DNA of 64,000 nt from Vitellaria paradoxa (Eukaryota > Streptophyta > Magnoliopsida > Ericales > Sapotaceae). Numbering within the stretch: position 1 is the stretch's first letter; every line of letters begins with the position of its first letter. The position numbers and the translations under genes were made by a program. The stretch lies in NCBI GenBank assembly GCA_019916065.1, contig CM034233.1, forward strand, positions 40,402,862 through 40,466,861. The letters are read 5' to 3'. Below, piece after piece: positions 22,460-33,179 of the stretch. The notes below the pieces were generated by a model. That model searched no databases and was not told the origin of the DNA. It worked only from the letters and a program-made list of their open reading frames with translations.

Positions 22460-23690
22460 TAGAAGGCTAAGATTAGGTACTTGGAACATTGGGAGCTTAA
22501 CTAGGAAACTTATGGAAGTGGTGGATACAATGGAAAAGAGAAAATCGCAATTGCTTGCTTGCAAGAGACGAAGTGGATGGGACAGAAAGCTAAAGAGATT
22601 GAGGGGACTGGGTATAAATTATGGTATACGGGACTTAACAAGTTGAGAAATGGGGTCGGCATAGTAGTAAGCAAGGACCTAAAGGAAGATATAGTTAATG
22701 TAAAACGTTGTGGAGATAGGATTATTGCAATTAAGTTAGTGTTAGGAGAAGAGATAGTAAACGTAATTAGTGCTTATGCCTCCTAAGTGGGTTAGGAGAT
22801 GTACGTAAGAAGAAGTTTTGGGAAAACTTAGAAGAAATGCTATTAGAGATACCTCAAGGAGAGATGGTCTTCATAGGAGGAGATTTGAATGGTCATATAG
22901 GACGTGATGTAGATGGATACATAGGAGTACATGGGGGATATGGTTACGGTAATAGAAATGAAGAAGGGAAGGATATTTTGGAGTTTGCAGTGGCTTATGA
23001 TCTCATGATGACGAACACCTTTTTTAGAAAGAGAGAGGAACATTTGGTGACTTATAAGAGTGGCTCCTCAAGGACACAGATTGATTTCTTCTTAAATAGG
23101 AAAAAAGACCACGTATCTTGTAAAGATTGTAAAGTTATACTGGGGGAGAGCTTAACTGCCCAACATAGGTTGTTGGTCATAGATGTGCAACTTCAAAGGT
23201 GGACTAAAAAAAGGAAGTCGCATAGATGCTCAAAGACTATATGGTGGACCTTGAAAGGTGATAAGTAACCAGCATTCAGGGAAAGAGTATTGGAAGAAGA
23301 AGTTTGGACAGTAAATGAGAGTGTAAATATTATGTGGGATAAGGTAGCAAAGTGTATTAGGAGGGTAGGGAAAGAAGTCTTAGGAGAATCCAAAGGGAGT
23401 GCTCTGGCACAGAAAGAGGCATAGTGGTGGAATGAGGCCGTCTAAGACAAGATAAGAGTTAAAAGAGAGTATTTTAAATCTTGACAAAATGATCGAAATA
23501 AAGTGAACTTGGAGAGGTATAGAAAAGCAAGAAGAGAAACCAAAAAGGCAGCTAGTGAGACTAAGGCAAAGACATTTGAGGATTTATATAGGTAACTTGA
23601 CACTAAGGAGGGCGAAAGAGAGATATTTAAGCTTGCTAAATCCAGAGATAGAGGGACCAAGGATTTAAACCAAGTTAATGCATTAAGGAT
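22460..23690 (+). pseudogene. RTE endonuclease domain and linker, frameshifted
   Basis: The AP-endonuclease-like domain nicks target DNA to start LINE insertion. Its landmarks are in order: RLGTWNIGSL (about 22472), CLQETKW (about 22553-22573), NVISAYA (about 22761), GGDLNGHIG (about 22879-22905), the SSRTQIDFFL block (about 23068-23097) and AQHRLLVIDV (about 23158-23187), which carries the catalytic histidine. The frame changes once, near 22786-22836. The linker after 23268 continues in the same frame past a stop, rich in Lys/Arg/Glu (for example KARRETKKAASETKAKTFED). In plant annotations such sequences are often mislabelled craniofacial development protein 2-like. Confidence 0.85.
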
Positions 23691-23783
23691 GAGGATGAAA
23701 AGGTATTAGTAAAGGAAGAGGAGATAAAGAAGCGTTAGAAGAGCTACTTCTACAATTTATTTAACGAAAGCAGTAGTAGTGAC

Positions 23784-25187
23784 ATAAAATTGGGGCAGTT
23801 TACCACTTTTAGGGAAGAATTAAATCTTATGTTCTATAGGAGAATCAGCAGGGAAGAAGTAAAAGAAGTATTAAAAAGGATGAAGAATGGGGAAGCAGTT
23901 AGGCCAGATGGTATCCCTATTGAGGTTTGGAGTTGCTTAGGAGATGATGGCATAAGTTGGTTGACAAAACTTTTTAATGTAGTGCTAAAGAGCAAGAAGA
24001 TGCCTGATGCATGGAGGAAAAGTATCCTTATACCCATATACAAGAACAAAGGAGATATTCAAAATTGTGCAAACTACCGCGGGATTAAATTGATTAGCCA
24101 TACGATGAAATTATGGGAGAGAGTTATTGAGAGAAAAGTAAGAAAGACAACAAACGTTTCAGAGAATCAATTTGGTTTCATGCCTGGAAGATCAACCATG
24201 AAGGCTATCTTTCTCTTGAGAAGGTTAATGGAACAGTATAGAGAAGGTCAAAAAGATTTACATATGGTGTTCATTGATTTAGAGAAGGCATATGACCGAG
24301 CTCTTAGGGAGATTCTATAGAGAGTATTGGAAAAGAAAAGAGCGTGTGTTGCATATATTGAGGCGATAAAGGACATGTATGATAGAGCCATGACATCTAC
24401 ACAGACGACTGGTGGAGAGACTAACGAGTTCCCTATCACGATTGGTTTATATCAAGGCTCAGCGTTAAGCCTGTACTTGTTTGCTTTAGTTATGGATGAG
24501 ATTACATGATATATTTAGGATGAGGTGCCATGGTGTATGCTATTTGCAGATGATATTGTTTTAGTAGATGAGACGAGAGAAAAAGTGAATGCTAAGCTGG
24601 AATTGTGGCAGGAAACATTAGAGACAAAAAAGTTTAGGCTAAGCCGATGCAAGACAGAATATATGGAATGTAAGTTTAGCCAAAGTAGGATAACGGGTAG
24701 TATAGAAGTAAGTTTAGGCACACAAAAGATTTTAGAGAAAGATAAATTTAGGTACCTTGGATCTATGGTGCAACAAGATGGAGGGATTGATACTGATGTA
24801 AGTCATAGGATTCAAGCCGGGTGGACCAAATAGAGGAGTGCTTCGGGGGTCTTGTGTGACCGAAAAGTCCCCCTCAAGGTGAAAGAAAAGTATTATAAGG
24901 TGGCGGTTAGACTAGCGCTGCTATATGGATCAGAGTGTTGGGCAATAAAGCATAATCATGGTCAGAAGATGGCAGTTGCAGAGATAAGGATGCTAAGGTG
25001 GATGTGCAGGATTACAAGGAAAGATAGGATTAGGAACGAGGAGATTAGGGGCAAAGTAGGAGTAGCACCGATTGAAGATAAAATGAGAGAAAACCAATTA
25101 AGATGGTTTAGCCATGTTAGAAGGCGTCCAGTGGAGGCACCTGTTAAAAGGTGTGAAAGTATGGAGATTACCAGGAGTAGGAGGTAG
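23784..25187 (+). pseudogene. RTE reverse transcriptase, three in-frame stops
   Basis: A single frame runs from about 23784 to 25187 with stops near 24318, 24507 and 24831. RT motifs are well kept: [71 protein letters not shown], the catalytic MLFADDIVLV (about 24537-24566), and FRYLGS. The C-terminal part has YGSECWAIK and MLRWMCRITRKDRIRNE, typical of plant RTE. The few defects suggest this copy is younger than element 1. Confidence 0.9.
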
Positions 25188-25346
25188 TGGAAGACCCAAG
25201 AGAAGTTGAAAAGAAACTATTAAACATAACTTGGCCTACCTAGATCTATCAGAGGACATGACTCTAAACAGATCTAATTGGCATCAACAAATCCATAGAG
25301 CCAACCCTACCTAGTGGGAAAAGGCTTGGTTTGGTTTGGTTTGGTT

Positions 25347-25362
25347 TATATATGTATATATA
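25347..25362. repeat. RTE target site duplication, right copy
   Basis: TATATATGTATATATA, directly after the TTGGT repeat tail of the RTE element. Confidence 0.8.
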
Positions 25363-27298
25363 GCCTGATTCGGTGTGTTTTTTGCTACAATTAGAATATA
25401 AAAAATATATATTTGTGTGCTACCAGATTGTATGCTCTGCACTTGAGATTTACATATTTATACATAAGACTACTGTAGGTGTATTGTTATTATTGAGATA
25501 TTCATGTATATGCATTAATACTCATGAATATGAATGTAAAACTTGCTGTGCAAATTGAATTGGAAGTTAGAAATCCTGCTGTGTGAATTGAATTAGACGT
25601 TAATATATATATAGAGAGAGAGACATATATATTGGACTTCTGCAGATGTATTGTTATAATTGAGATATTTATGTGTATATATATTAATACTCATGAATGA
25701 AAATGTGAGACTTGCTGTGTAAATTGGATTAGAAGTTTGTATATGTACATTAATGCTCATGAATGTAAATCTGAGACTTGTTATGTGAATTGAATTGAAA
25801 ATTTATGCATATATATATTAATACCCATGAATATAAATGTTAGACTTCTTGTGTGAATTGAATTTGAAGTTTATGTATGTACATTAATGCTCTTGATTAT
25901 AAATATGAAACTTACTGTGTGAACTGAAATGGAAAGATAAAAATCTTACTTTGCAAATTGATTTGGGAGTTAAAGTATTAATTAGTCTAAGGCACTATAA
26001 GTATGTATAAATATGTGTATACATATTTCAAACTAAAACTTTCTTATTTTTTTTTAATTATCGAATAATCAATTACTTGAACTAGATGGCATTATTTAAG
26101 AATTTATTTAACTATGGGTTAGACTTATTTAGAAGTGAGATATTTAGATAATAAATAAAATAAAAATTCTCTTGTGACTAATGAAATTTGATTGGCATGC
26201 ATTTTTTTGAGTGCTTTATTATATGATATTACATTAAACTTGTTGTTATGTAAAGGAACATGCATGCATTGGATAACATGAAACTTAGGCTCGGGAGCCA
26301 TATTATTTCATAAAATTTAATAGGAAATGGATAAACACAAAACTGGATTTAAGGAGAATCTCGTGTAGGATTTGATGTTAACGGAATATGATAGAGATTG
26401 ATTTTTGATACTAAGGTCATAGCAAGTCATAGAGGGTACTGAGAAAGTGAGTTCTAGAGCCCAAGGGTCAAAAGCCCAAAAACCTACACAGGGTGGTTTA
26501 GGTTTAACACTAGGCTAGAAATCTATGAAGTGTATATAAGGCTTGTATTAGCATATATTAGTACTGAGACTACGGGACCGATTTGCTTATTAAGGCAAAA
26601 TAAGATAGATTAGGACTGCAAGACCAAGCCATAAGTTATGATGAGATGAACTGGGCTATAGGATCACGCCATGAGATTGATGAGTACATCTGGGACTATG
26701 GGACCGGTTTTACCCCATGACTAAGGCTCGGGGATTTATTTTTGGATTTAGTTCTGTAGCCATAGACTAACCTTGCAAAGTACCTGACCCATAGTATAGT
26801 TTTGATATATATATATATATTGTGATGAGAATGAGGTGATGAATATTATGGTATTATTGTGAAATTGGTAAGATTTTACTTAATTAATATTGATTAAGTG
26901 TCAAATCTTTTACATGATTAATAAACATTATTTTACAAACACTTTCTGAGCACATGTGGAATTTACTAGTCACCCTTACTATAGTTGGTAATGCAGGGGT
27001 TGATTTTCGTGATGAACCAATAAGTTAGCTAGCCGTCTTGGATTGTTATAGCTGGATGATTAGTTTTACTTTGCATTCCAATATTTTGAATTATAATGTA
27101 ATAGAGTACTAATTTGGGCCCATATTTGTGGTATGGTTATGTAACCTTTTTAGGGCATTTTTTAGATTTTTTGAATATTTAAGAAATTGAATATTAATTT
27201 ATTTGCTTTTGCTTTGATATGGTATATTTTGCATAGTTTGATGTTTATTTGTAGATTTTATCCCTATGTTCCCAGGTCATGGATTTTGGGGCATGAAA
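25363..27298 (+). repeat. 3' LTR of element 1, third piece
   Basis: The last 470 bp match the 5' LTR fragment 5825-6367. It ends GGGGCATGAAA, altered from GCATGACA. It contains a 67-bp tandem array (separate entry) and no supported coding sequence. Confidence 0.85.
25514..25940 (+). repeat. About 67-bp tandem repeat, 5 copies, in the element 1 LTR
   Basis: Each unit reads TTAATACTCATGAATATAAA then TGTGAGACTTGCTGTG and AATTGAATTGGAAGTT, with drift. Units start near 25514, 25685, 25751, 25819 and 25886; the first is longer because its second half is doubled. The array sits in the middle of the LTR. Confidence 0.8.
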
Positions 27299-27358
27299 GA
27301 TTTTCTTCTTTGACTTTCTTTTCCCGACACACCCATTTTACCCCCTAGTGATCCAACC

Positions 27359-27646
27359 ATGTGGGTAGTAAAAGCATCAAAATCCACGAATACAGAGAGG
27401 GGTTTCTCTGATCACTTTGATTCCCCATCTCAGTCTGCAAATTTTGGTCTTATGGGAGACAATAAATATTCTAAAGAGTTGGGTGTCAAGATTAGAGTAG
27501 TGCACTTGGCATGTTCTTTATGTTGGAGAATGCAAGAGGGTTTGATTTCCACTAGCAGTGATCAGGTTAAGAACAAGGATGATGATTCGCCTATTACTGT
27601 TGCAAGTACCAAATTTATTTCTCTATTTGTGCTTCTCTTTTCCTAA
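27359..27646 (+). pseudogene. First-exon fragment resembling a PAP phosphatase (SAL1/HAL2 family)
   Basis: The 95-codon frame has an N-terminal Ser/Lys-rich stretch that could be a transit peptide. It then has NKYSKELGVKIRVVHLACSL and DQVKNKDDDSPITVA, which resemble the N-terminus of plant 3'(2'),5'-bisphosphate nucleotidases, enzymes that remove phosphate from 3'-phosphoadenosine 5'-phosphate. In the family, SPVTVAD is followed by tryptophan and the metal-binding EED motif, but here the reading turns into intron-like sequence after ITVA (GT at about 27606). No later exon is seen. It lies right after the 3' LTR of element 1. The match is by memory; a search is needed to be sure. Confidence 0.5.
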
Positions 27647-27931
27647 ACTGAGTTCTTGTTTTTCTTTAATGGGTGTGCATTGATTTGAATGTTTAGTTTT
27701 GACTAAATTAGGTTTCTAGGTTAAATGTTGGTGTCATTTCTTGGGATACCCTTTTGATTTACTAATTTCTGGGAAATTTACATGATTTTGATTTACTAAT
27801 TTCAAAGTTACTATTTTCTTGCATGAAGCTAGACCTACAGTAATGATTCATACGAAACTGTTAGATGTGAGGTCGAGTACCAAGAGTGAAAGGAGTCTTG
27901 AAACTAATTTGGGATTTTGTTGATGAAGAAA
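27647..27931. other. Intron-like non-coding stretch
   Basis: T-rich, with no frame, following the exon-like fragment. It could be the start of the first intron of the same gene, carried along with it. Confidence 0.3.
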
Positions 27932-28352
27932 TTATCTAAGGCGATGAAGTTTTGTAGATTCAGAAGGATGGTTGGATTCGGCTATAGAAGCTTGACCCGA
28001 AGCATGAGAGAGATGAGGGTTACCTTGGGCTTGAACGGGAAGTATGCCAAAGGCTATTGGAGCCATGTCAATGGCCACACCATGGCTAGAAAAACCAAAA
28101 TCTGTGAAAGAGTGTTCGATCACATCCAAAGGTTGAACAGAAATTGTGCCCGTGGCTGGAACCGCACTAAAAAATACCATGTAGGCACCGGAATTCGATG
28201 AGGAGCCATTGCTGTCACCTAAACAAGTCTCTAAGCCACTTGAAGGGGCCATGGCCAAAGGTTGAGCCGCCAAAACAGCTTGCCAGAGGTGGAATACCCA
28301 AACTGGCCCCGGAAAGTATGGTGACCAGTCGAAAAACTCGCCAGAAAATAAT
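27932..28352 (-). CDS. Unidentified open frame, about 139 codons
   Basis: On the - strand the frame is open from just after a stop near 28353 to a stop at 27932-27934, with no internal stop, in a region less AT-rich than its surroundings. Visible stretches include FFDWSPYFPGPVWVFHLWQA at the start and a Gly/Ser-rich part (DSNGSSSNSGAY). There is an internal ATG (LAMAPSSG) but none at the front, so it may be an exon or a fragment of a gene. I do not recognise the family. The opposite strand also has a 94-codon frame (27917-28201), which I consider the shadow. It may equally be chance. Confidence 0.25.
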
Positions 28353-28658
28353 TTGTTAACTTAAACTTAAACTTGGTAATTTGTTAATAAAATAATATTC
28401 AAAGATATATTTGAGATGGTTAAAGTGATTAAAGAACTAGATGTAGCATCTTTTGTGAACTTTTGAGGACAGATGGAACTTAATTTTTATATTGGAATAT
28501 ACTTGGGCCTAATAATTAACAATTAGCACAAGTCAAGTATTAGTAATATTATATACACATTAGTATATTAGTATTTGCATTGTGACACTCTTACTATTAG
28601 TTAATCATGTGACCTTTTGTTCCAATAGCTAACAGAATGGCATATATATGCACATCCA

Positions 28659-28803
28659 GGGGGTGTTTGGTTAGCCAAAAAGTATGACAAAATACAAAGA
28701 ATTGATGTAAAAGTGATGTGTGGTGAAATTTGATTAGAAGAAAGTACAAAAAGTTGGTAAAAGTTGGTGAGTTTTGGTTAGTTTTAGCCAACCAAACATC
28801 CCC
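28659..28803. mobile_element. MITE with GGGGTGTTTGGTT terminal inverted repeats
   Basis: The left end GGGGGTGTTTGGTTAGCC and the right end (GGGGATGTTTGGTTGGCT on the - strand) are inverted repeats, 145 bp apart. Such ends are common in plant MITEs. Target duplication is not clear. A diverged relative with the same core (TGTAAAARTGA..., GAAATTTGATT) lies at 48795-48963. Confidence 0.7.
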
Positions 28804-28859
28804 TTAACGTAGTATATTAGTTTCTTTTCTTGTGGTACGCAAAATTGTATAATATTTGA

Positions 28860-29368
28860 TGATGGTGAAACTTTGTGACCTTGATCCAAACCCTCGATCT
28901 GGAATCTGCAATCTATGAATACCAATGGGGTGTTTGCCAAAAAACCTCTAATGCTTAAGTTAGCAGAGAGTTATGGAAATTCAATTTGGTAGAGTAACGA
29001 TAGGTTTAGAGTCTCATGCCTGTTAAGGTTAACCTATCCTTTATTTATAATGATCTTTCATAGAGGTACAATTGGGATTGAATTAGAATTCTCCTTGATT
29101 TACTGTGGTTTCTTTACTCGAATAAGGAAAATATCAGATTTGAATATATTTAGGGATGATCCTAAATTGATGATGGCTGCCATATTATAGGCACGAATCA
29201 CGGATTTACAATGATCACATCCCGTGCCTTACTCGTTGCCTAGCTTGACTGATGCTTGGCCTCTTTAGCTCTTCTCGACTAACATTGCTTGGCATTTTGA
29301 TGGGGAGACTTAGAGTTAATTACACGGTCAGCTATTTACCTCGGTCAATTAGGAAATGTCCCTCATCA
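28860..29368 (-). repeat. 3' LTR of element 3
   Basis: Aligns with 45055-45549 over its whole length (both read TGAT(G/A)GTGAAACTTTGTGACC to CCCTC(A/G)TCA on the + strand). Transitions dominate the differences. Confidence 0.9.
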
Positions 29369-29390
29369 ATTGACCCCAATTCCCAAAGTC
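29369..29390 (-). promoter_or_regulatory. Probable polypurine tract of element 3
   Basis: On the - strand TTTGGGAATTGGGGTCAAT leads into the LTR start TGATGAGGG. It is purine-rich but not pure, so it is probably mutated. Confidence 0.5.
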
Positions 29391-30055
29391 TCAGAGCACG
29401 CCCAGGGGAATCTAACAATTAGGTGATTTATGAGTCACGTGTGCGATTAATATGCTAAAACTGCCATTGCAGCGATGACCAATGAAAGGATGGGTCCCTT
29501 TGCAATCCTCCTATGTGTGGGTTTAAGGTTGATTCACCAGGTGTGTAAAGATTCAGCTTACTTGATGCTTGTTGCATGGCTTAATTTGGCTTGCGAGTTT
29601 TGAAATTGGGGCTCTTATTTATTTGGACTTACAGCTTCATCTCTCTATTTGATTTCTTGCCTAAAGTCTTTCTACCATTATTGTGCTGCAAAGCTCGCTG
29701 AGTTTCCTTCTTCTTCCTTTTGGTACGCCTCTTTCTTTGCTTTTCAGTTTCTTCCATTTTCTTTTACATTCTTTGGTTTCTTTTTCACTATCTATTGTTT
29801 TACCAAAGAGAGAAAAGACTTCCCCATATGGTAGGAATTATAAGAGACCCTGTGCTCTATAGATCCATGTGTACCCTATTGATCTTTGAATATTACTCTT
29901 ATAGACTTCATACCTTAGGAATCTCTGAGAGTATGGCTTCCCATTAAAGATTGATTTTTCCTGAGGGAAGCACTTAAGTTCCTTCTGATAATCCTATCCA
30001 GGTAGGGCTGGATGCCTTTGGTTTATTTCTGCTTATGCCCCCAAATCATCAATGG
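29391..30055. other. 3' region of element 3 upstream of the antisense unit
   Basis: No frame supported on the - strand. On the + strand there is a TTATTTATTT motif near 29614 and pyrimidine-rich sequence before the antisense unit, which could be its promoter and leader. This is inference only. Confidence 0.35.
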
Positions 30056-32071
30056 GGAATGCTATGGTTAACCCTGACCCTTAGCTTGATGAGGTGTCCA
30101 CATCTGGTAGGGGAGATTTAGAGCTCCATCGTGTCGGGATTGGCTCCACAATTGGTAAATCAAAGCTCAAGGAGCTATTGAAGGCCTTTCAACCTCTGAA
30201 ACGTCTTTCTTACCGATGGCCCGCACTTGGAGATTGCATCTGCTCTCCTACCATGCTCAGAGTTGTTACGGTCTACAAGGCCATTCTATTAAGCGGGCTT
30301 CGATTTCCTCTGGCTTAACCGATCAGGGAAGTTTTGGCCAGGTAAAACCTAAACCCAGCACAACTTTCCCCAAATAGCTAGAAGATTTTACTCGGCTGCA
30401 CCATGATCTGGAAGGCTGCTACCAAAGCACACAACACCGCTGATGAATTCCTATACTACTATAACATCACTGAGGTTGGCAAGGGCTGATGCTACTTTTT
30501 GGCTCGAGCAAAGGACACAATCTGGTGGTTAGCTATCCTCCATCTATCAAGCATTGGAAAGATCACTTTTTTTTTCATATACAATGATGGATGGGAGTTC
30601 TGTTTATGGGAGACAGATAAGGATAAGCAATTCGTATGCCTATTGGCTTGGGGCTGACCGAGTGAAGATGGTCCACCAACTTCTTGAGCTGGAAATCAAC
30701 TCGGCCACTCACTTTCACTTTCTTCCCTTTAGTTAATATGGCTTTGACCTGACACTGTTACCTAGTCCAGCCAAAGCTCAGCCTAAAGTGTTTGAAAAGT
30801 GAAAGGGCAGGATAAAACTTACTTAAGACTACTCCAATCATCACTTCTGCTTTTTGCTAATAGTGGAGTGCTCGGCCCTGAACCGAGTTTGGAGGCTCTT
30901 AATTTTGAACGTGAGAGGAGTGAGTTTTTCATGATTTCTATTTTTTGTCACTTTATGTACTGTTAATCTATTTCTCTATGCAACTGCAAATACTATTGTA
31001 GGCATTACTGATTTCCTTAAATCTACTAAGAAAATGAAATTCAACAAAGATAAATATAAAGAATCTAGGTAAAACCTAGCATTAGGGTCTGAGACCAGGC
31101 CCTTCAAGCGATATAGGTCAGTTGGGATAAGCTCTCCTAAGGAGAAGATATCTGATGCCGACCCTCAAGACAAAGAGCTAAATTTGACTCTTCTTTCAGA
31201 GAGTCTCTAGGATGATCTTCCTGCTACTGGTGGCTTAGAGAAAGGCACTCCCCTTCTTGATGCTACTTCATCTGATCTTCCTATTGCCAAGGTGGTTCCC
31301 TCTTTCTTATCCTAACTGAGCGAGCTACAAAACTTGGTGGATGACCCTGGCATGGCCATCATTGTTACTCCTGACAATCTGGCGTGGACAAAGAAGATAT
31401 CTGTAATAAAGCTAGCTAAAAACATGGCCTATGATTTGGCAATGGTATTTATCTTTGTATTTCTTCTCTCTCTCTCTGTTTTTTTAACCAGTCTCGTGTT
31501 TTTTTCTCAAATCATGCTCTCAACCTCTGACCTTGCCACCCGACACCTTAAATAGAGTCTAAAGTACAATCAGGAGTGCAAGAAGAATGAGGACATCCTT
31601 GCCAAAATATCTCCCCTCGAAGAGTAACTGGAGAAGGCGCTGGTCGAAGCTCATGCTGCTATTATCAAGGAGGACCATGCCCTTGTTGCCAGGGACGAGG
31701 CGATCTCAAACTCCACAAGCCTTTATATAGCTCTAATTGTTAAAACAAACTTGAAGGAACAAGCTAATCAAAGGGTTGAACAGGTGGCAAAATAGCTTGA
31801 AGAGCTTAAAGGTCAAGTAAAAGGGCTTAAGGTTAAGGCAATCAATGATTTCAAGGACGATGACAAAGGCCAAGCTTGGCTTGTCGAAACCAATGAGAAA
31901 TGTTTTAAAGATGCCGAAAAAGAGATCCTCAAGCTCCATCCTAACTTGGACCTCTTTGTAGTTTCAACCTTAGGTGAGGTGATCATTACACCCGTCTTAG
32001 ACCATGGCGAAATGGATCAAGACAAGGGTGATCAGACCCCAACTTCTCGTGGCGAAGGCTCTCAAGCTTGA
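30056..32071 (+). pseudogene. Antisense gene-like unit in element 3 ('putative gypsy type transposon' domain)
   Basis: It reads opposite to gag-pol. The first part (about 30094-30318) has RLSYRWPALGDCICSP, then VYKAILLSGLRFPL. After a stop come LNPAQLSPN and IWKAATKAHN, then a DGWEF block near 30592-30606. These resemble the domain named 'transposase (putative) gypsy type' found as an extra antisense ORF in Tat elements such as Grande. A GT-AG intron fits 30919-31001 (GTGAGTTT to ATTGTAG). A second, very short one fits about 31445-31491. The last part (about 31560-32071) is Lys/Glu/Ala-rich and heptad-like, probably a coiled coil, ending in a stop at 32069-32071. Stops near 30316, 30745 and 31795 make it non-functional. 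Function of this protein class is not known. Confidence 0.65.
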
Positions 32072-32504
32072 CTTTTGTTTTTTTAACAAAAAAGTTACAA
32101 ACATTTTGTACACTTGTAGGTTCTTTTTTTATAATATTTTCATGATTGTTCTTAAATGTTATATTAGTAGTAGTAGGACTTATATTTTCTTTATCATATT
32201 TGTGTTGGATTGCTTTTTGTCGTATGTTGGCATATCTGTTTTTGTTGGCCTGTGCTCAATCATTGCAGAGTTAAGTAGATTAAGAACGATCTGATTAGTC
32301 AATTTTTTGAGATCAATTGATTGTCCTCTGTTTTCCTGGTTTCTTATAGCAAGCGGATGATCTGGATGGTTGGCCTAGGTTGAGCGTTGTGTAGCCCCTT
32401 AGTTCCATATGCCAAACAAGCATTTTGAATGGTTAACTCTTAGGGTTGACCAAGTTATTACTTTTCCTCTTATGTTTTTTAGTTTAATATGCATTCTTTG
32501 TCTT
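32072..32504. other. Non-coding 3' region of element 3
   Basis: T-rich sequence after the antisense unit, perhaps its 3' untranslated region (in + sense). A 96-codon + frame at 32004-32294 overlaps the unit's end and is low-complexity, so I do not call it. Confidence 0.4.
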
Positions 32505-32985
32505 TTCAAGCTTAGCAGGCACTATTTCGCTGGTATGCCGTTCTCAAACGATTGAGCTGCTATTCTATCTCTTAGACTTTTCAAGCTTAGCAAGCGTTCT
32601 CTAAGCAACCAGCCACTCTCGGACTGACTGATCTATCGTTCAGCCTTTTAGGCTTTTCAAGCCTAGTAGGCATTCTCTGGTCGGTCAGCCGCTTTCAAAC
32701 CAACTGAGCTATTGTTCGGTCTCTTAGGCTTTTCAAGCCTAACAAGTGCTGTTTGGCCAATTGGTAGCTCTTGGACCAACCAAGCTGTTGTTCTATCTCC
32801 TAGGCTTTTCAAGTCTAATAGGCATTCTCTAGCTGGTCAACCACTCTTGGATAGACCGAGTTGTTGTTTGGTCTCTTAGGCTTTTCTAGCTTAGCAGGCG
32901 CTCTCTAATCGGTCAATTACTCTCAGACTGACCAAGTTGTCATTCTGCCATTGGCCACTCTTGGACCGATTAATTTTTCATTATA
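32505..32985. repeat. About 92-bp tandem repeat, 5 copies, in element 3
   Basis: Units share CTTTTCAAGC(T/C)TAGCAGGC, then a CTCT..TCGGTCAGCC.CT motif, then CTTGGACC.ACC(A/G)AGCTGTTGTT and CTCTTAGG. They start near 32508, 32577, 32666, 32727, 32800 and 32878, with indels. The array sits between the integrase end and the antisense unit, head to head with the latter. Confidence 0.8.
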
Positions 32986-33179
32986 GACTTGCGAATGCAA
33001 ATAACAATAGAATTCATCGAAATCTTCCTGAAAATATTTTATTCATAATCAAAAAAGAGTACAACCATCTTAAGTATAATAGATCTTTAAATGCTCTTCT
33101 TGCCAGTAGGTTCCTTTCCTTGTGTAAGCAGCCACTATGGAGGGTCCTTCCCAGTTTGGTTTGAGCTTTCCTTCCCGAG

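Larger units (their letters stand above)
22177..25346 (+). mobile_element. Full-length RTE-clade LINE
   Basis: A 3.2-kb non-LTR element with a short 5' leader, an apurinic-endonuclease-like domain, a linker and a reverse transcriptase, ending in a short tandem repeat GGTTT/TTGGT (about 25325-25346) rather than a long poly(A). That tail and the single compact ORF are RTE traits. The 16-bp TATATATGTATATATA occurs at both edges (22161-22176 and 25347-25362), the target duplication. It interrupts the element 1 3' LTR. Confidence 0.9.
5810..27298 (+). mobile_element. Element 1: Tekay-type Ty3/gypsy chromovirus, decayed, nested
   Basis: The 5' LTR keeps only its last 560 bp (5810-6367). Gag, protease, RT, RNase H, integrase and a chromodomain follow in the standard Ty3/gypsy order, then a polypurine tract and a 3' LTR. 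The 3' LTR is in three pieces (13252-13428, 21599-22176, 25363-27298) because element 2 and the RTE LINE inserted in it. Pieced together, the 3' LTR is about 2.7 kb. An L1 LINE interrupts the gag leader. The integrase-fused chromodomain places the element among plant chromoviruses. The Tekay assignment rests on resemblance of that domain to family members I know. Confidence 0.85.

Noticed and set aside
28849..28859. ATAAT as left target duplication of element 3
   Set aside because: It matches the right flank (45550-45554) but lies 6 bp away from the LTR start; in AT-rich DNA this is weak, so it is not claimed.
30554..30736. Separate + strand gene
   Set aside because: It is one frame of the antisense unit of element 3, with frameshifts; annotated there.
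32505..32985. CRISPR-like spaced repeats
   Set aside because: The units are direct degenerate tandem repeats without unique spacers, inside a plant retrotransposon.
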